From assembly GCF_018131005.1 (NCBI RefSeq), contig NZ_JAFCJK010000007.1:1-64000 (forward strand): a stretch of DNA of 64,000 bases, given 5' to 3'. Made by a program: the position numbers and the translations under genes. Source of the DNA: Bradyrhizobium lablabi. GTDB lineage: Bacteria > Pseudomonadota > Alphaproteobacteria > Rhizobiales > Xanthobacteraceae. A model generated the notes under the pieces. It had not been told where the DNA came from and did no database searches. It worked only from the letters and a program-made list of their open reading frames with translations. Position 1 is the stretch's first letter. Every line of letters starts with the position of its first letter. Positions 1 to 8,851 of this stretch are shown here, one piece after another.

Positions 1-74
1 GGAATGGGGCTCTAGATTCTTGTTTTGACGCGTTTTCTTCACGCGAACCGGTTTCCACTTCGCTCGAAAACGCT

Positions 75-1574
75 CTAATACTCAATCCCGAACACGTCAT
101 AGAGGCGGCGAAACACCGCCGGCAGCACTTCGGTCAGATCCTCCGCGATCAGCCCTGGCCCTGCTTCGCCGGCGCCCTCGCCGTGCATCCACACCCCGAT
201 GTTCGCGGCCTCGAACGCCGGCACGTCCTGCGCCAGCAGGCCCGCGATCATGCCGGCCAGCACGTCGCCGGCGCCGGCGGTCGCAAGCCATGGCGGCGCG
301 TTCGCGGCGATCGTGGCGCGACCGTCGGGAGACGCAACCACGGTATCCGCCCCCTTGAGCAGCACCACGGCGGCGGACCGCTCGGCCGCAGCACGCACGC
401 GTTCGAGTTTCGAGCGGCCGGGATGCTTGTTCGAGATGTCGCTGAACAGCCGCGGAAACTCACCCTCGTGCGGTGTCAGCACGACCTGTTGACCGTCGGA
501 CGCCTTGACTGCTTCGAACAGCCTGTCGGGCGCGTCGGCAAAGCTGGTCAGCGCGTCCGCGTCCAGCACAAGATGACGCCGTGCCGAAAGCGCAGTGTGG
601 ACGAAGTCGCGCGTGCGCGCGCTGACGCCGGCGCCGGGTCCGATCACACAGGCATTGAGCCTGATGTCGCCGAGCAGTTCGGCGAACTGGATCGGGTTGT
701 CGACCGCGCGCACCATCACCGCGGTCAGTGCCGCCGCGTTGACCGCAAGCGCATCGCGTGGCGAGGCCACCGTCACGAGCCCCGCGCCGGCGCGCAACGC
801 GCCGCGCGCGGCGAGCCGAGCGGCGCCGGTCGAAGCGATGTCGCCTGACACCACGACGGCATGGCCGCGCGCATATTTGTGCCCGTCGATCCGCGGCACC
901 GGAAACGACGCCCGCCAGGCCTGCGGCACGTTCTCCGCGGTCAGCGGCTTGATCTCGTCGAGCACGGCCGGATCGATGCCGATGTCGGCGACGCGCACGC
1001 GCCCGCAATGCATCCGTCCCGGCAGCAAGAGATGCGCCGGCTTCTTGCGAAAGAAAGTCACGGTCTCCTTGGCCCGCACGGCGGCCCCCATCACAGCGCC
1101 AGTCGTGCCGTTGATGCCGCTCGGCAGGTCGATCGCCAGCACCGGCGCGCCGTTGCCGTTGACCGCCGCGATCATCTCGAGCGGATCGCCCTTCACGGGC
1201 CGGTTGAGGCCGGCGCCGAACAGCGCGTCGATGATCAGCGAAGGCCTTCCGAGCGCCTGCGGATTAAACGGCAGCACGGGAAACTTCCAGCCCTTGGCAG
1301 CCAGCGCCGCATCACCCTGCAGGCTGTCGCGCCCGCACAGCAGGACCACGGAGACCTCGCGCCCGCGCGCTGCGAGCTCGGCAGCCGCGACGAATCCGTC
1401 ACCGCCATTATTGCCGCGGCCGGCGACCACGACGATCGGTCCCTCCTCGACCAGATCCATCGCGGCCTCGGCGACCGCCTGCCCCGCGCTCATCATCAGC
1501 GCGAAGCCCGGCGTGCCGGCGGCGATCGTCAGCCGGTCTGCGCGCTCCATCTCCGTCGTGGTCAGAACGTCCAT
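75..1574 (-). CDS. nnr: bifunctional NAD(P)H-hydrate epimerase / ADP-dependent dehydratase
   Basis: Repairs hydrated NADH and NADPH. The N-terminal YjeF domain (about residues 1-210) epimerises R- to S-NAD(P)HX, and the C-terminal ribokinase-like domain (about 225-495) dehydrates the S form using ADP. Visible motifs are GRGNNGGDG near residue 52, LTPHEGEF in the kinase-like half, and NAPPWLATAGAGDVLAG near the end with the GAGD anion-hole signature. At 499 aa it has the usual fused bacterial length. The ATG at 1574 precedes the first conserved residues closely. It is transcribed away from glnB, and nothing shows a shared operon. Confidence 0.95.
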   Translation of the reverse strand: MDVLTTTEMERADRLTIAAGTPGFALMMSAGQAVAEAAMDLVEEGPIVVVAGRGNNGGDGFVAAAELAARGREVSVVLLCGRDSLQGDAALAAKGWKFPVLPFNPQALGRPSLIIDALFGAGLNRPVKGDPLEMIAAVNGNGAPVLAIDLPSGINGTTGAVMGAAVRAKETVTFFRKKPAHLLLPGRMHCGRVRVADIGIDPAVLDEIKPLTAENVPQAWRASFPVPRIDGHKYARGHAVVVSGDIASTGAARLAARGALRAGAGLVTVASPRDALAVNAAALTAVMVRAVDNPIQFAELLGDIRLNACVIGPGAGVSARTRDFVHTALSARRHLVLDADALTSFADAPDRLFEAVKASDGQQVVLTPHEGEFPRLFSDISNKHPGRSKLERVRAAAERSAAVVLLKGADTVVASPDGRATIAANAPPWLATAGAGDVLAGMIAGLLAQDVPAFEAANIGVWMHGEGAGEAGPGLIAEDLTEVLPAVFRRLYDVFGIEY

Positions 1575-1708
1575 GCCGAATCCTCAGTCTATTCGCCCTT
1601 TCGAAAGGCACTTCCTGCGAAGTTCGCCCTGTTCCCGCGTCTCATTGCTTAAGGATTGATCTATTTGCCTATTAGATAGGCTCGGATATCATGCGTATCG
1701 CCATTCGA

Positions 1709-1739
1709 TATCAGCCGATTGCTTGTTAAAAGGCTGATA
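1709..1739. promoter_or_regulatory. inverted repeat upstream of glnB
   Basis: TATCAGCC at 1709-1716 is repeated as GGCTGATA at 1732-1739, a perfect 8-bp inverted repeat with a 15-nt spacer, about 30 bp upstream of the sigma-54 -24 element. The position suits a binding site for an activator or for a second promoter's regulator. It does not match the NtrC consensus well, so its role is open. Confidence 0.35.
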
Positions 1740-1769
1740 ACGTTCCCAAATCGGGGGCCATTAACAACT

Positions 1770-1785
1770 TGGCATAGACCCTGCT
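1770..1785 (+). promoter_or_regulatory. sigma-54 (RpoN) promoter of glnB
   Basis: TGGCATA-N4-CTGCT fits the -24/-12 consensus TGGCACG-N4-TTGCW, with GG and GC ten bases apart. It lies about 145 bp before the glnB start. Bradyrhizobium japonicum glnB is known to be expressed from tandem promoters, one of them NtrC- and nitrogen-responsive. A nearby imperfect palindrome, TGGTGC-N5-GCAACCA at 1805-1822, resembles half of an NtrC site but sits downstream of the promoter. Confidence 0.75.
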
Positions 1786-1928
1786 TTTGAGGAAGCCGCT
1801 CGCTATGGTGCTTCATGCAACCATTGGGAGCGTTTCCGGTTACGCGCCGAAGCCAGAGGACGGACCGGACTGCGCCCCACGCGCATCGAACCACGAACCT
1901 GCAATCTGAAATGCCCGGGAGGCGCTCA

Positions 1929-2267
1929 GTGAAGAAGATCGAAGCCATCATCAAGCCCTTCAAGCTCGACGAGGTGAAAGAGGCGCTCCAAGAGGTTGGA
2001 CTGCAAGGCATCACGGTCACTGAGGCCAAGGGCTTCGGGCGGCAGAAGGGTCATGCCGAACTCTATCGCGGTGCGGAATACATCGTCGACTTCCTGCCCA
2101 AGGTGAAAATCGAGATCGTGATCGGCGACGAACTGGTCGAGAAAGCGATCGACGCGATCCGCCGCGCAGCGCAGACCGGACGCATCGGCGACGGCAAGAT
2201 ATTCGTCTCCAACATCGAGGAAGCGATCCGCATCCGGACTGGCGAATCCGGGCTGGACGCTATTTGA
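1929..2267 (+). CDS. glnB: nitrogen regulatory protein P-II
   Basis: Small trimeric signal protein that senses 2-oxoglutarate and ATP/ADP. It controls glutamine synthetase adenylylation and NtrBC. The GTG at 1929 is chosen because it gives exactly 112 aa beginning MKKIEAIIKPFKLDEVKEAL, and GGGAGG lies 6 bases upstream; longer in-frame starts add unrelated sequence. The T-loop is intact, with the uridylylation tyrosine in GAEYIVDF (residue 51), and the C-terminal DGKIFVSNIEEAIRIRTGE signature is present. It lies directly upstream of glnA, as in other Rhizobiales. Confidence 0.97.
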   Translation: MKKIEAIIKPFKLDEVKEALQEVGLQGITVTEAKGFGRQKGHAELYRGAEYIVDFLPKVKIEIVIGDELVEKAIDAIRRAAQTGRIGDGKIFVSNIEEAIRIRTGESGLDAI

Positions 2268-2307
2268 GCCGGGTGCTATCCGAATTTCGCGACATGAGCG
2301 AAGAAAA

Positions 2308-2335
2308 AGGGCTGCCTCGGCAGCCTGATTTCGTT
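2308..2335 (+). terminator. hairpin between glnB and glnA
   Basis: GGCTGCC (2310-2316) pairs with GGCAGCC (2319-2325) and is followed by a moderately T-rich tract. It is a candidate partial terminator or processing hairpin that would let glnA be expressed differently from glnB. Confidence 0.5.
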
Positions 2336-2418
2336 TCAGTAGTCACGCGAATTCACCAAAGCGGCAATGAAAGCCGTCGAACGCTGGAAACCGTCCTGCA
2401 AAGCCATAAGGGGTATTC

Positions 2419-3828
2419 ATGAAGACCGCCAAAGACGTCCTGAAATCGATCAAGGACAACGACGTCAAATACGTCGACCTGCGCTTCACCGATCCGCGCG
2501 GCAAATGGCAGCACGTGACCTTCGATGTCAGCATGATCGAGGAGGACACCTTTGCCGAGGGCCAGATGTTCGACGGCTCCTCGATTGCCGGCTGGAAGGC
2601 GATCAACGAGTCCGACATGTGCCTGATGCCCGATCCGGTGACCGCGACGATCGACCCGTTCTTCGCCGAGACCACCATGGTCATCATCTGCGACGTGCTC
2701 GAGCCGACCACCGGCGAGCCCTACAACCGCGACCCGCGCGGCATGGCCAAGAAGGCGGAGGCTATGGTGAAGTCGATGGGCGTGGGCGACACCGTGTTCT
2801 TCGGCCCCGAGGCCGAGTTCTTCGTGTTCGACGACGTGCGCTTCTCCGCCGAACCCTACTCGACCGGCTTCAAGCTCGACTCTTCGGAATTTCCTTCCAA
2901 TTCGGCGACCGAATATGAAGGCGGCAACCTCGGCCACCGCATCCGCACCAAGGGCGGCTATTTCCCGGTACCGCCGCAGGACTCGGTGCAGGACATGCGC
3001 TCCGAAATGCTCGGGGCGATGGCCAAGATGGGCGTCAAGGTCGAGAAACATCACCATGAGGTCGCCTCCGCCCAGCACGAGCTCGGCATGAAGTTCGACG
3101 CCATGACGCTGATGGCCGACCAGATGCAGATCTACAAGTACTGCATCCACCAGGTCGCTCACATCTACGGCAAGACCGCTACCTTCATGCCGAAGCCCAT
3201 CTACGGTGACAACGGCTCCGGCATGCACTGCCACCAGTCGATCTGGAAGGACGGCAAGCCGGTGTTCGCCGGCAACAAATATGCCGACCTGTCGGAGACC
3301 TGCCTCCACTACATCGGCGGCGTCATCAAGCACGCCAAGGCCATCAACGCCTTCACCAATCCCTCGACCAACTCCTACAAGCGTCTGGTCCCGGGCTATG
3401 AGGCACCGGTGCTGCTCGCGTACTCCGCGCGCAACCGCTCGGCCTCCTGCCGCATCCCCTACACGGCGAACCCGAAGGCGAAGCGCGTCGAGGTCCGCTT
3501 CCCGGACCCCATGGCCAATCCCTATCTCGGCTTCGCCGCGATGCTGATGGCCGGCCTCGACGGCATCAAGAACAAGATCGATCCGGGTCCGGCGATGGAC
3601 AAGGACCTCTACGACCTGCCGAAGGAAGAGCTGAAGCAGATCCCGACCGTGTGCGGCTCGCTGCGCGAGGCGCTCGAGAATCTCGACAAGGATCGCGCGT
3701 TCCTCAAGAACGGCGGGGTGTTCGACGACGACTTCATCGACAGCTACATCGAACTCAAGATGACCGAAGTCGAGCGCTTCGAAATGACCCCGCACCCGGT
3801 CGAGTTCGACATGTACTATTCGCAGTGA
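2419..3828 (+). CDS. glnA: glutamine synthetase type I
   Basis: Makes glutamine from glutamate, ammonia and ATP as a dodecamer and is the main ammonium-assimilating enzyme. The 469-aa length is standard for GSI. Visible signatures are FDGSSIAGWKAI (about 52-63), GPEAEFFVFDD, the ATP-site region NGSGMHCHQS, and KRLVPGYEAPVLLAYSARNRS. The adenylylation loop near residue 398 reads DKDLYDLP, so the target tyrosine is present and GlnE control is expected. AAGGGG precedes the ATG. It lies 151 bp after glnB. Confidence 0.97.
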   Translation: MKTAKDVLKSIKDNDVKYVDLRFTDPRGKWQHVTFDVSMIEEDTFAEGQMFDGSSIAGWKAINESDMCLMPDPVTATIDPFFAETTMVIICDVLEPTTGEPYNRDPRGMAKKAEAMVKSMGVGDTVFFGPEAEFFVFDDVRFSAEPYSTGFKLDSSEFPSNSATEYEGGNLGHRIRTKGGYFPVPPQDSVQDMRSEMLGAMAKMGVKVEKHHHEVASAQHELGMKFDAMTLMADQMQIYKYCIHQVAHIYGKTATFMPKPIYGDNGSGMHCHQSIWKDGKPVFAGNKYADLSETCLHYIGGVIKHAKAINAFTNPSTNSYKRLVPGYEAPVLLAYSARNRSASCRIPYTANPKAKRVEVRFPDPMANPYLGFAAMLMAGLDGIKNKIDPGPAMDKDLYDLPKEELKQIPTVCGSLREALENLDKDRAFLKNGGVFDDDFIDSYIELKMTEVERFEMTPHPVEFDMYYSQ

Positions 3829-3851
3829 GGTTTCAGAGCCCGGCGAATACC

Positions 3852-3885
3852 AAAGGCGCTCCGAGAGGGGCGCCTTTTATTTTTG
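3852..3885 (+). terminator. intrinsic terminator of glnA
   Basis: AAAGGCGC pairs with GCGCCTTTT around an approximately 10-nt loop and is followed by ATTTTT, 24 bp after the glnA stop. This is a classic Rho-independent terminator. Confidence 0.85.
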
Positions 3886-4038
3886 GTATTTTTGAGCGCC
3901 CGCGACCGTCACGGCGGACAGACCTGCTCGGCTACAATCGCCAGCGCCGCCGCGAGGAAATCGTCCTGGCTGAACTTGGCGTGTCGCATGGCCGCGAGCA
4001 TTCGTGCTTCGGGCGAATGTGTCCACGTGCCTGCCCCG

Positions 4039-5106
4039 TTACACCCGAAACAATCTTGAATACCGCGCCTTGATTGCTTCGCTCTGCGCTTGCACCTCTG
4101 CGGGTTCTGCCTTGAGCAGCTTCAGCTTGGCCAGCGGCACGTGCTCGCCCTTCTCCTTCACCTGCGCATGGAACGAGCGGTGCGCGAACACATCGATCAG
4201 CATCTGCTGGGCCTCCGCGCTGAACAGGTAACTCTGGAACAGTTTTGCCGCGTTCGGGTTCGGCGCGCTCCTGAAGATGCCGCTCGGCACGACGATCAGC
4301 GGCGAGCCTTCGGCCGGATAGACCACCTCGACCGGCTTGCCCTGATCCTTTAGCAGTACGAGATTGTAGTCGTTGCCGTCCGCCATCACGGCACGTTCAC
4401 CGAGCAGGATCTTCTTCGGCGGATCGGCGGCCGACTGCACCTGCATCACCTTCTGCTGCGCAAGCTTTTCCAGGTACGGCCAGCCGAGATCGCGCGCCAG
4501 AACGAAGGTCGCGGTCAGGATCGCGCCGCTGTAGCCGGGATGGCCCTTGACGATCTTTCCCTGCCATTTCGGATCGAGCAGGTCGGCATAGCTGTTCGGC
4601 GCCTCCTCGCGCTTCACCTGGTCGGTGTTGTAGCCGACCGCCTCCAGCCACGCGCATGACGTCGCGTGCGTGCCGTGGGGATCGACCTGATCGGCCGGAA
4701 AATGCCTTGCGACATCCTCGGGCACGTATGGCGCGAGCCAGTCGTTCTTCCTCCAGTCTAGATAATGCGCGGGGTCGGTCGAATTGGCGACGTCCACCGC
4801 ATTGATGCCGCTGCCCTGCTCCTGCGCGATGCGTTGAAATATCCGCTCGGCGCCGGAGCGCTCGACGCGGACGCTGATCCCCGGATACTTCTGTTCGAAG
4901 GTCCGCGACAGCCGTTCGGCAGTATTGAGTTCGAGCGCAGAGTAAAACGAGACCTTACCTTCCTTCTTCGCCGCCTCGATCAGCGCGGGCGTCACCGCCG
5001 ATGGCGGCGGTGCAGCCGCCTGCAGTGGCTCGGCGAACACCACGCCGGCCACCGAGGCAGCCGACACCTTGAGCAGATTGCGTCTCGACCATTTGCGGTC
5101 TTGCAT
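4039..5106 (-). CDS. ABC-type extracellular solute-binding protein, Tat-exported (Fe3+/FbpA-like)
   Basis: Periplasmic binding protein of the iron(III)/thiamine/spermidine-type PBP2 family, 355 aa. The N-terminus carries a twin-arginine signal, SRRNLLKVSAA, followed by a hydrophobic stretch and a cleavage region near PLQAAA. The mature protein begins with the family pattern KEGKVSFYSALE and contains VPSGIFRSAPNPNAAKLF near the C-terminus, as in FbpA and FutA relatives. No permease or ATPase gene is adjacent, so it is an orphan here and the ligand cannot be told from sequence. The stop codon lies about 150 bp from the glnA terminator on the opposite strand. Confidence 0.85.
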   Translation of the reverse strand: MQDRKWSRRNLLKVSAASVAGVVFAEPLQAAAPPPSAVTPALIEAAKKEGKVSFYSALELNTAERLSRTFEQKYPGISVRVERSGAERIFQRIAQEQGSGINAVDVANSTDPAHYLDWRKNDWLAPYVPEDVARHFPADQVDPHGTHATSCAWLEAVGYNTDQVKREEAPNSYADLLDPKWQGKIVKGHPGYSGAILTATFVLARDLGWPYLEKLAQQKVMQVQSAADPPKKILLGERAVMADGNDYNLVLLKDQGKPVEVVYPAEGSPLIVVPSGIFRSAPNPNAAKLFQSYLFSAEAQQMLIDVFAHRSFHAQVKEKGEHVPLAKLKLLKAEPAEVQAQSEAIKARYSRLFRV

Positions 5107-5434
5107 GCATTAGTCTCCGTGTGATCGGGCCGTTAGCCGCCGGCCATGCTATTGTTGTGGTTCGACTGTAGCACAGACGGCATCGTTCGCCCGATGACGC
5201 GCAAGATGACCACGATTGCGGCGAGCGCAAGCCGGTGTCGTCCGAACTCGTGCTTCGCAGGCCCCCGGAATGACACCGCGGATTGGTGTGCACCAAAAAA
5301 TCTGGATTCATGAGTGCGATCAATGCGACTCATGCCGTCCAGTCCCTGCGCAAAAAATATTCCGCTTCCGTCGTCGCGCAAATCAGTTGTTCAATCCCGC
5401 CCGTCTCACCTGAATGAGGGGCGGCTCGCGATCG
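5107..5434. other. intergenic, no supported gene
   Basis: Contains only short overlapping frames without a ribosome site or recognisable product. It would hold the promoter of the binding-protein gene on the minus strand. Confidence 0.5.
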
Positions 5435-5780
5435 TCACGAACGTGGTGTGAGATGCGGTGGACGCAGAGCGCGTGACTGACGAGCATGCGTGAAGCGGAC
5501 GGCGAAGTCGTGTGGTTCTGACGCCCCGATGCAGGTGTCAAGTCGGCGAGAAGCAAGCTTCTCACTGGCGACGGTGACAACAAAGCTGGTCTCACCGGGA
5601 AGATCACGAAGGACACCGTAAAACCATCGCGCAGGGAAAGCCGGAGTGTTTCCGGTTACACCTGTGGTCCTACCCCCGTGCTTTTTGTTGCACGGGGCCC
5701 ACGGGTGCGATCGGCACCCGGCTTTCCCTGCGCCCTCGACTGATTGAGAGGGCGGAACGAGACGCAAAGCTCGGACAAAT
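5435..5780. repeat. dispersed Bradyrhizobium-type intergenic repeat with a spurious frame
   Basis: The minus frame across this block reads ...GAGKAGCRSHPWAPC... and ...GGRTTGVTGNTPAFPA.... I recognise this as a string that recurs in over-called hypothetical proteins of Bradyrhizobium, Afipia and Rhodopseudomonas. The block contains strong internal pairing (GGGCCC and GGTGCC arms) and no ribosome site, so I treat it as a repeat rather than a gene. The following 200 bp (5781-5985) hold a degraded REP-like segment and no gene. Confidence 0.6.
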
Positions 5781-5990
5781 CATGTCGCGAGAACGCGAGC
5801 TTACATCCTCATCGCTGTTTGACCTGGATGACATAGCAACCCCCTATTCGCGAGGGCGAAGCGACGAGGCGATCCATTGTTTTCTCTCTGCAGGACGATG
5901 GATCGCGCTAACAATGACGGCAGGGAAAGCGCGCTGCGCTCCATTCTCATCATACCCGGGAGGTCGCCAGCAGCACGGCGGCCACTGGCC

Positions 5991-6761
5991 CTATACTGCG
6001 CCCTGCCGCTCGCGCAAAGCGTCGCCAAACGCTTCGAACAGCGCACGGTTGATCGGGTTGCGCTGCGGGTCGTACTCGGCGTGCCACTGCACGCCGAGCG
6101 CAAAGGTGGGCGCATCCGCGATCCGGATCGCCTCGATGGTGCCGTCCTCGGCAATCCCCTCGATCACGACACGTTTGCCGGGCTCGAGGATGCCCTGCCC
6201 GTGCAGCGAATTGACGCGGATGGTCTCGCAGCCGAGGATTTTCGCGAACGCGCCGCCCGGCGTGAGTGTCACGTCGTGCCGGTCGGCGAACACGACGGTT
6301 GGATCGGGATGGATCTCGCCATTGTCGAGCCGGGGCATGCGGTGGTTTATTCGGCCGGGGATCTCGCGGATTTCCGGGTGCAGCGAGCCGCCGAAGGCGA
6401 CGTTCATCTCCTGCAGGCCACGGCAGATGCCGAAGATCGGCACGCCGCGCGCGACGCAGGCTTCCGACAGGGCAAGCGCGACGTCGTCGCGATGGAGATC
6501 ATAAGGCTCGTGCGCCGCGCGAGGTTCGGTGTTGAAGCGGTTCGGATGGACATTGGCGCGCGCCCCGGTCAGGACCACGCCATCGACCACGTCGAGCAAG
6601 GCGGCGACGTCGGTGATTTCGGGCGTACCGGCAAACATCAGCGGAACGGCGCCCGATACGTCGGCGACCGCGCGCAAATTGCGCTCTCCGACCATTTGAA
6701 CCGCGAAACGATTTTCAATGCGATGGGCGTTTCCGATCACGCCGACCACGGGTCGTCTCAT
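5991..6761 (-). CDS. gamma-glutamyl-gamma-aminobutyrate hydrolase family protein (peptidase C26)
   Basis: Class I glutamine amidotransferase-like hydrolase of the PuuD type, 256 aa, cytoplasmic. It opens with RRPVVGVIGNAHRI. It has the nucleophile elbow GICRGLQEMNVAFGG (Cys about residue 120), then VNSLHGQGI and GVQWHAEYDP, which supply the His and neighbouring acid of the catalytic triad. Relatives release GABA from gamma-Glu-GABA in putrescine breakdown or act on other gamma-glutamyl amides. No other put/puu gene is adjacent, so the substrate is inferred from family only. Confidence 0.88.
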   Translation of the reverse strand: MRRPVVGVIGNAHRIENRFAVQMVGERNLRAVADVSGAVPLMFAGTPEITDVAALLDVVDGVVLTGARANVHPNRFNTEPRAAHEPYDLHRDDVALALSEACVARGVPIFGICRGLQEMNVAFGGSLHPEIREIPGRINHRMPRLDNGEIHPDPTVVFADRHDVTLTPGGAFAKILGCETIRVNSLHGQGILEPGKRVVIEGIAEDGTIEAIRIADAPTFALGVQWHAEYDPQRNPINRALFEAFGDALRERQGAV

Positions 6762-7011
6762 TTATCTACGTCTCGCGCGAGAGTTTTCGCTATTAGGTGC
6801 GATTCCGGGATGATCATGCCTTCGAGTCCGCGTGGGATCAACAATTTATCTCTGAATCCGCCGCCTGCAGCCCCGCGGGAGGACCGGGTCGCATGGACCG
6901 TAAGCGCGCCGGAGGCGGATCTGGTGCCCTCGGTCGTCGAGGCGCGACGCAGCCGCTTGATCCCGGCTGCGTTTTCGCGAAAAAGGGGTCGGACACCTGC
7001 GAGAGGGAGCG

Positions 7012-8151
7012 ATGGTGACTTATCCGGCTGACAACCGCCTGCGGGCCCGCAACGACATGGCGTGGGCGATCGCCGTCGGCGGCATCGGCATCGTTTTGTT
7101 CGCCTCGCTGCTGCTGTTCGCCTGGCACTTCGCCTCGACGCTGTTCCTGCTGTTCGCCGGCATGCTGTTGGGCGTCGGCCTGAACGCAATGACCACCCTG
7201 CTCGGGCGCCTCGTCAATTTGCCGCATGCGCTGCGGCTTGCGATCGTTTGCCTCGCGCTCGCCGGAGTATTGTCCGGCATCGTCTTTCTCGGCGGCACCA
7301 CCATCGCGCAGCAGGCGACGGTGCTGAGCGACACCATCAAATCGCAGCTCGGCGGCGTCAAGAAATTCCTGGAAGAGCACGGCGTCGATACCAGCTATCT
7401 CGATTTCACCAATGCCGCCGGCGCGGCCGCGCCGGCAGGCTCCGCGGCCACGACGACCGCGCCGGTCGCGACGCCATCTCACAATCTGCCGAGCGCCGGC
7501 GCGCTTGCCTCGAGCGGCGGCGCAATCGTCAGCCAGACATTGAAAGTGCTGCTCGGCACCGTCAGCGTGGTCGGCAACTTCTTCATCGTAATGTTTCTGG
7601 GCCTTGCCTTCGCAGCACAGCCCAGCGTCTACCGCACCGGCTTGCTGTTCCTTGCGCCGGCCAAGTACCGCGGCGAGGCGACCGTGATCGTCGATCGCAT
7701 CGGCGAGACGCTGGAACGCTGGCTGATCGCGCAGATGATCACCATGGCGGCGGTGTTCCTCGTGACCTGGATCGGCCTCGCGGTCATCGGCATCCCAAGT
7801 TCGTTCATCCTGGGCATCCAGGCCGGACTGCTCGCCTTCATTCCGACGGTCGGCGCGATCCTGGGCGGGCTGATCGTGGTGCTGGCGAGCCTCGCCACGG
7901 GATGGATCGCGGCGCTGTCGGCCTTCGTCCTGTTTCTCGGCGTGCACGCGCTGGAGAGCTACGTGCTGACGCCGATCATCCAACGACAGGCGCTCGACAT
8001 CCCGCCGGCCACGCTGTTTGCGTTCCAGATCCTGCTCGGGGTCGTGTTCGGCATCTGGGGGCTCGCGCTGGCGCTGCCGCTGATGGCGATCGCCAAGGTG
8101 ATGATCGACCACTTCAAGGCGGAGGACGGCGCGGCCGCGCAAGCCGCGTGA
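7012..8151 (+). CDS. AI-2E family transporter (UPF0118/PerM type)
   Basis: Integral membrane protein of 379 aa in the AI-2 exporter/PerM superfamily. Two N-terminal helices occupy about 15-70, and a central variable soluble segment rich in Ala/Thr/Pro lies near 140-175. The C-terminal helices include the family motif around SFILGIQAGLLAFIPTVGAI and the segment ALESYVLTPIIQRQALDIPP. GAGGGAGCG lies just before the start. Family members have been linked to autoinducer-2 or ion export, and the true substrate here is unknown. Confidence 0.85.
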   Translation: MVTYPADNRLRARNDMAWAIAVGGIGIVLFASLLLFAWHFASTLFLLFAGMLLGVGLNAMTTLLGRLVNLPHALRLAIVCLALAGVLSGIVFLGGTTIAQQATVLSDTIKSQLGGVKKFLEEHGVDTSYLDFTNAAGAAAPAGSAATTTAPVATPSHNLPSAGALASSGGAIVSQTLKVLLGTVSVVGNFFIVMFLGLAFAAQPSVYRTGLLFLAPAKYRGEATVIVDRIGETLERWLIAQMITMAAVFLVTWIGLAVIGIPSSFILGIQAGLLAFIPTVGAILGGLIVVLASLATGWIAALSAFVLFLGVHALESYVLTPIIQRQALDIPPATLFAFQILLGVVFGIWGLALALPLMAIAKVMIDHFKAEDGAAAQAA

Positions 8152-8158
8152 GATGGCG

Positions 8159-8455
8159 CTAAGCGGTCAGCACGGTCTCGGTGTGCTCGACCTCGGGGGG
8201 CGCGGCAAAATACGGGCCAACCAGCCCGCGCCAGGCCGTAAAATCCTCCGAGCCGCGGAAATCAACGGTGTGGTTCTCGAGGGTCTCCCACTTCGCGACC
8301 AGCCGGTAACGCGAGGGCTTCTCGATCGACTTATGCAGCTCAAATCCCTTGCCGCCCTTGGCGCGCAGAAACAACGGCCGCGCCTCGGCCACCGCCGCTT
8401 CAAAATCCTTTTCGCTGCCGGGCTTGACGTCGATGAGTGCGATTTCCGTGATCAT
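8159..8455 (-). CDS. antibiotic biosynthesis monooxygenase-domain protein
   Basis: 98-aa ferredoxin-fold protein of the ABM superfamily. The ATG at 8455 is chosen because ITEIALIDVKPGSEKDFEAA is the usual first strand and helix, and GGAG lies 7 bases upstream; the open frame continues farther but adds no family sequence. The segment YRLVAKWETLENHTVDFRGS is typical of the second half. Such small dimers act as quinol or heme-modifying monooxygenases or have no known activity. It converges on the AI-2E gene with a gap of 7 bp. Confidence 0.8.
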   Translation of the reverse strand: MITEIALIDVKPGSEKDFEAAVAEARPLFLRAKGGKGFELHKSIEKPSRYRLVAKWETLENHTVDFRGSEDFTAWRGLVGPYFAAPPEVEHTETVLTA

Positions 8456-8572
8456 TGGGTTCTCCCTGGGAAGAAACCGTCTGTAACGCGGTCCGCGGGA
8501 TCGGTGAAGCCTGCTTCCGCGCCCGTACCAAACATTCGGGTGCGGCAGGGCCATTTGGCGCCAACCGAGGCT

Positions 8573-8815
8573 TCAGCCGAGCAGGAGGATGGTCCCCAAC
8601 GCCATCAGCGTGCAGCCGAACAGCATCGCGATCGTCCAGCCGCTCTTCGGCCGGGCGTAGCGGCCCTGCGCGCGCCGCTCGGCAATCAGCGCCGTCTCGT
8701 ATTCGTCCGAGCTTGAGAACATGCAGGCGAAGCCGCCGCGCGCCGAAACGGCGGCCGCTTCGAGCGACATCAGGGCAGTGCGAGGATTGCTGGTCGGGAT
8801 CGACTCCATGCTCAA
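8573..8815 (-). CDS. small hypothetical membrane protein
   Basis: 80 aa with one C-terminal hydrophobic helix (WTIAMLFGCTLMALGTILLLG) and a charged N-terminal half containing SSSDEYETALIAERRAQGRY. The layout suggests a tail-anchored inner-membrane protein. No family was recognised, and support is codon composition and a clean helix only. Confidence 0.55.
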   Translation of the reverse strand: MSMESIPTSNPRTALMSLEAAAVSARGGFACMFSSSDEYETALIAERRAQGRYARPKSGWTIAMLFGCTLMALGTILLLG

Positions 8816-8851
8816 AATGATGGAGCCGAATGGTTAATGAGCGGTTGCCGC

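Noticed and set aside
2353..3795. 480-aa reverse frame across glnA
   Set aside because: It mirrors a strongly conserved gene in GC-rich DNA and has no protein-like motif or ribosome site.
5435..5767. 110-aa reverse frame GAGKAGCRS...
   Set aside because: Recognised as the translation of a dispersed repeat, not a protein.
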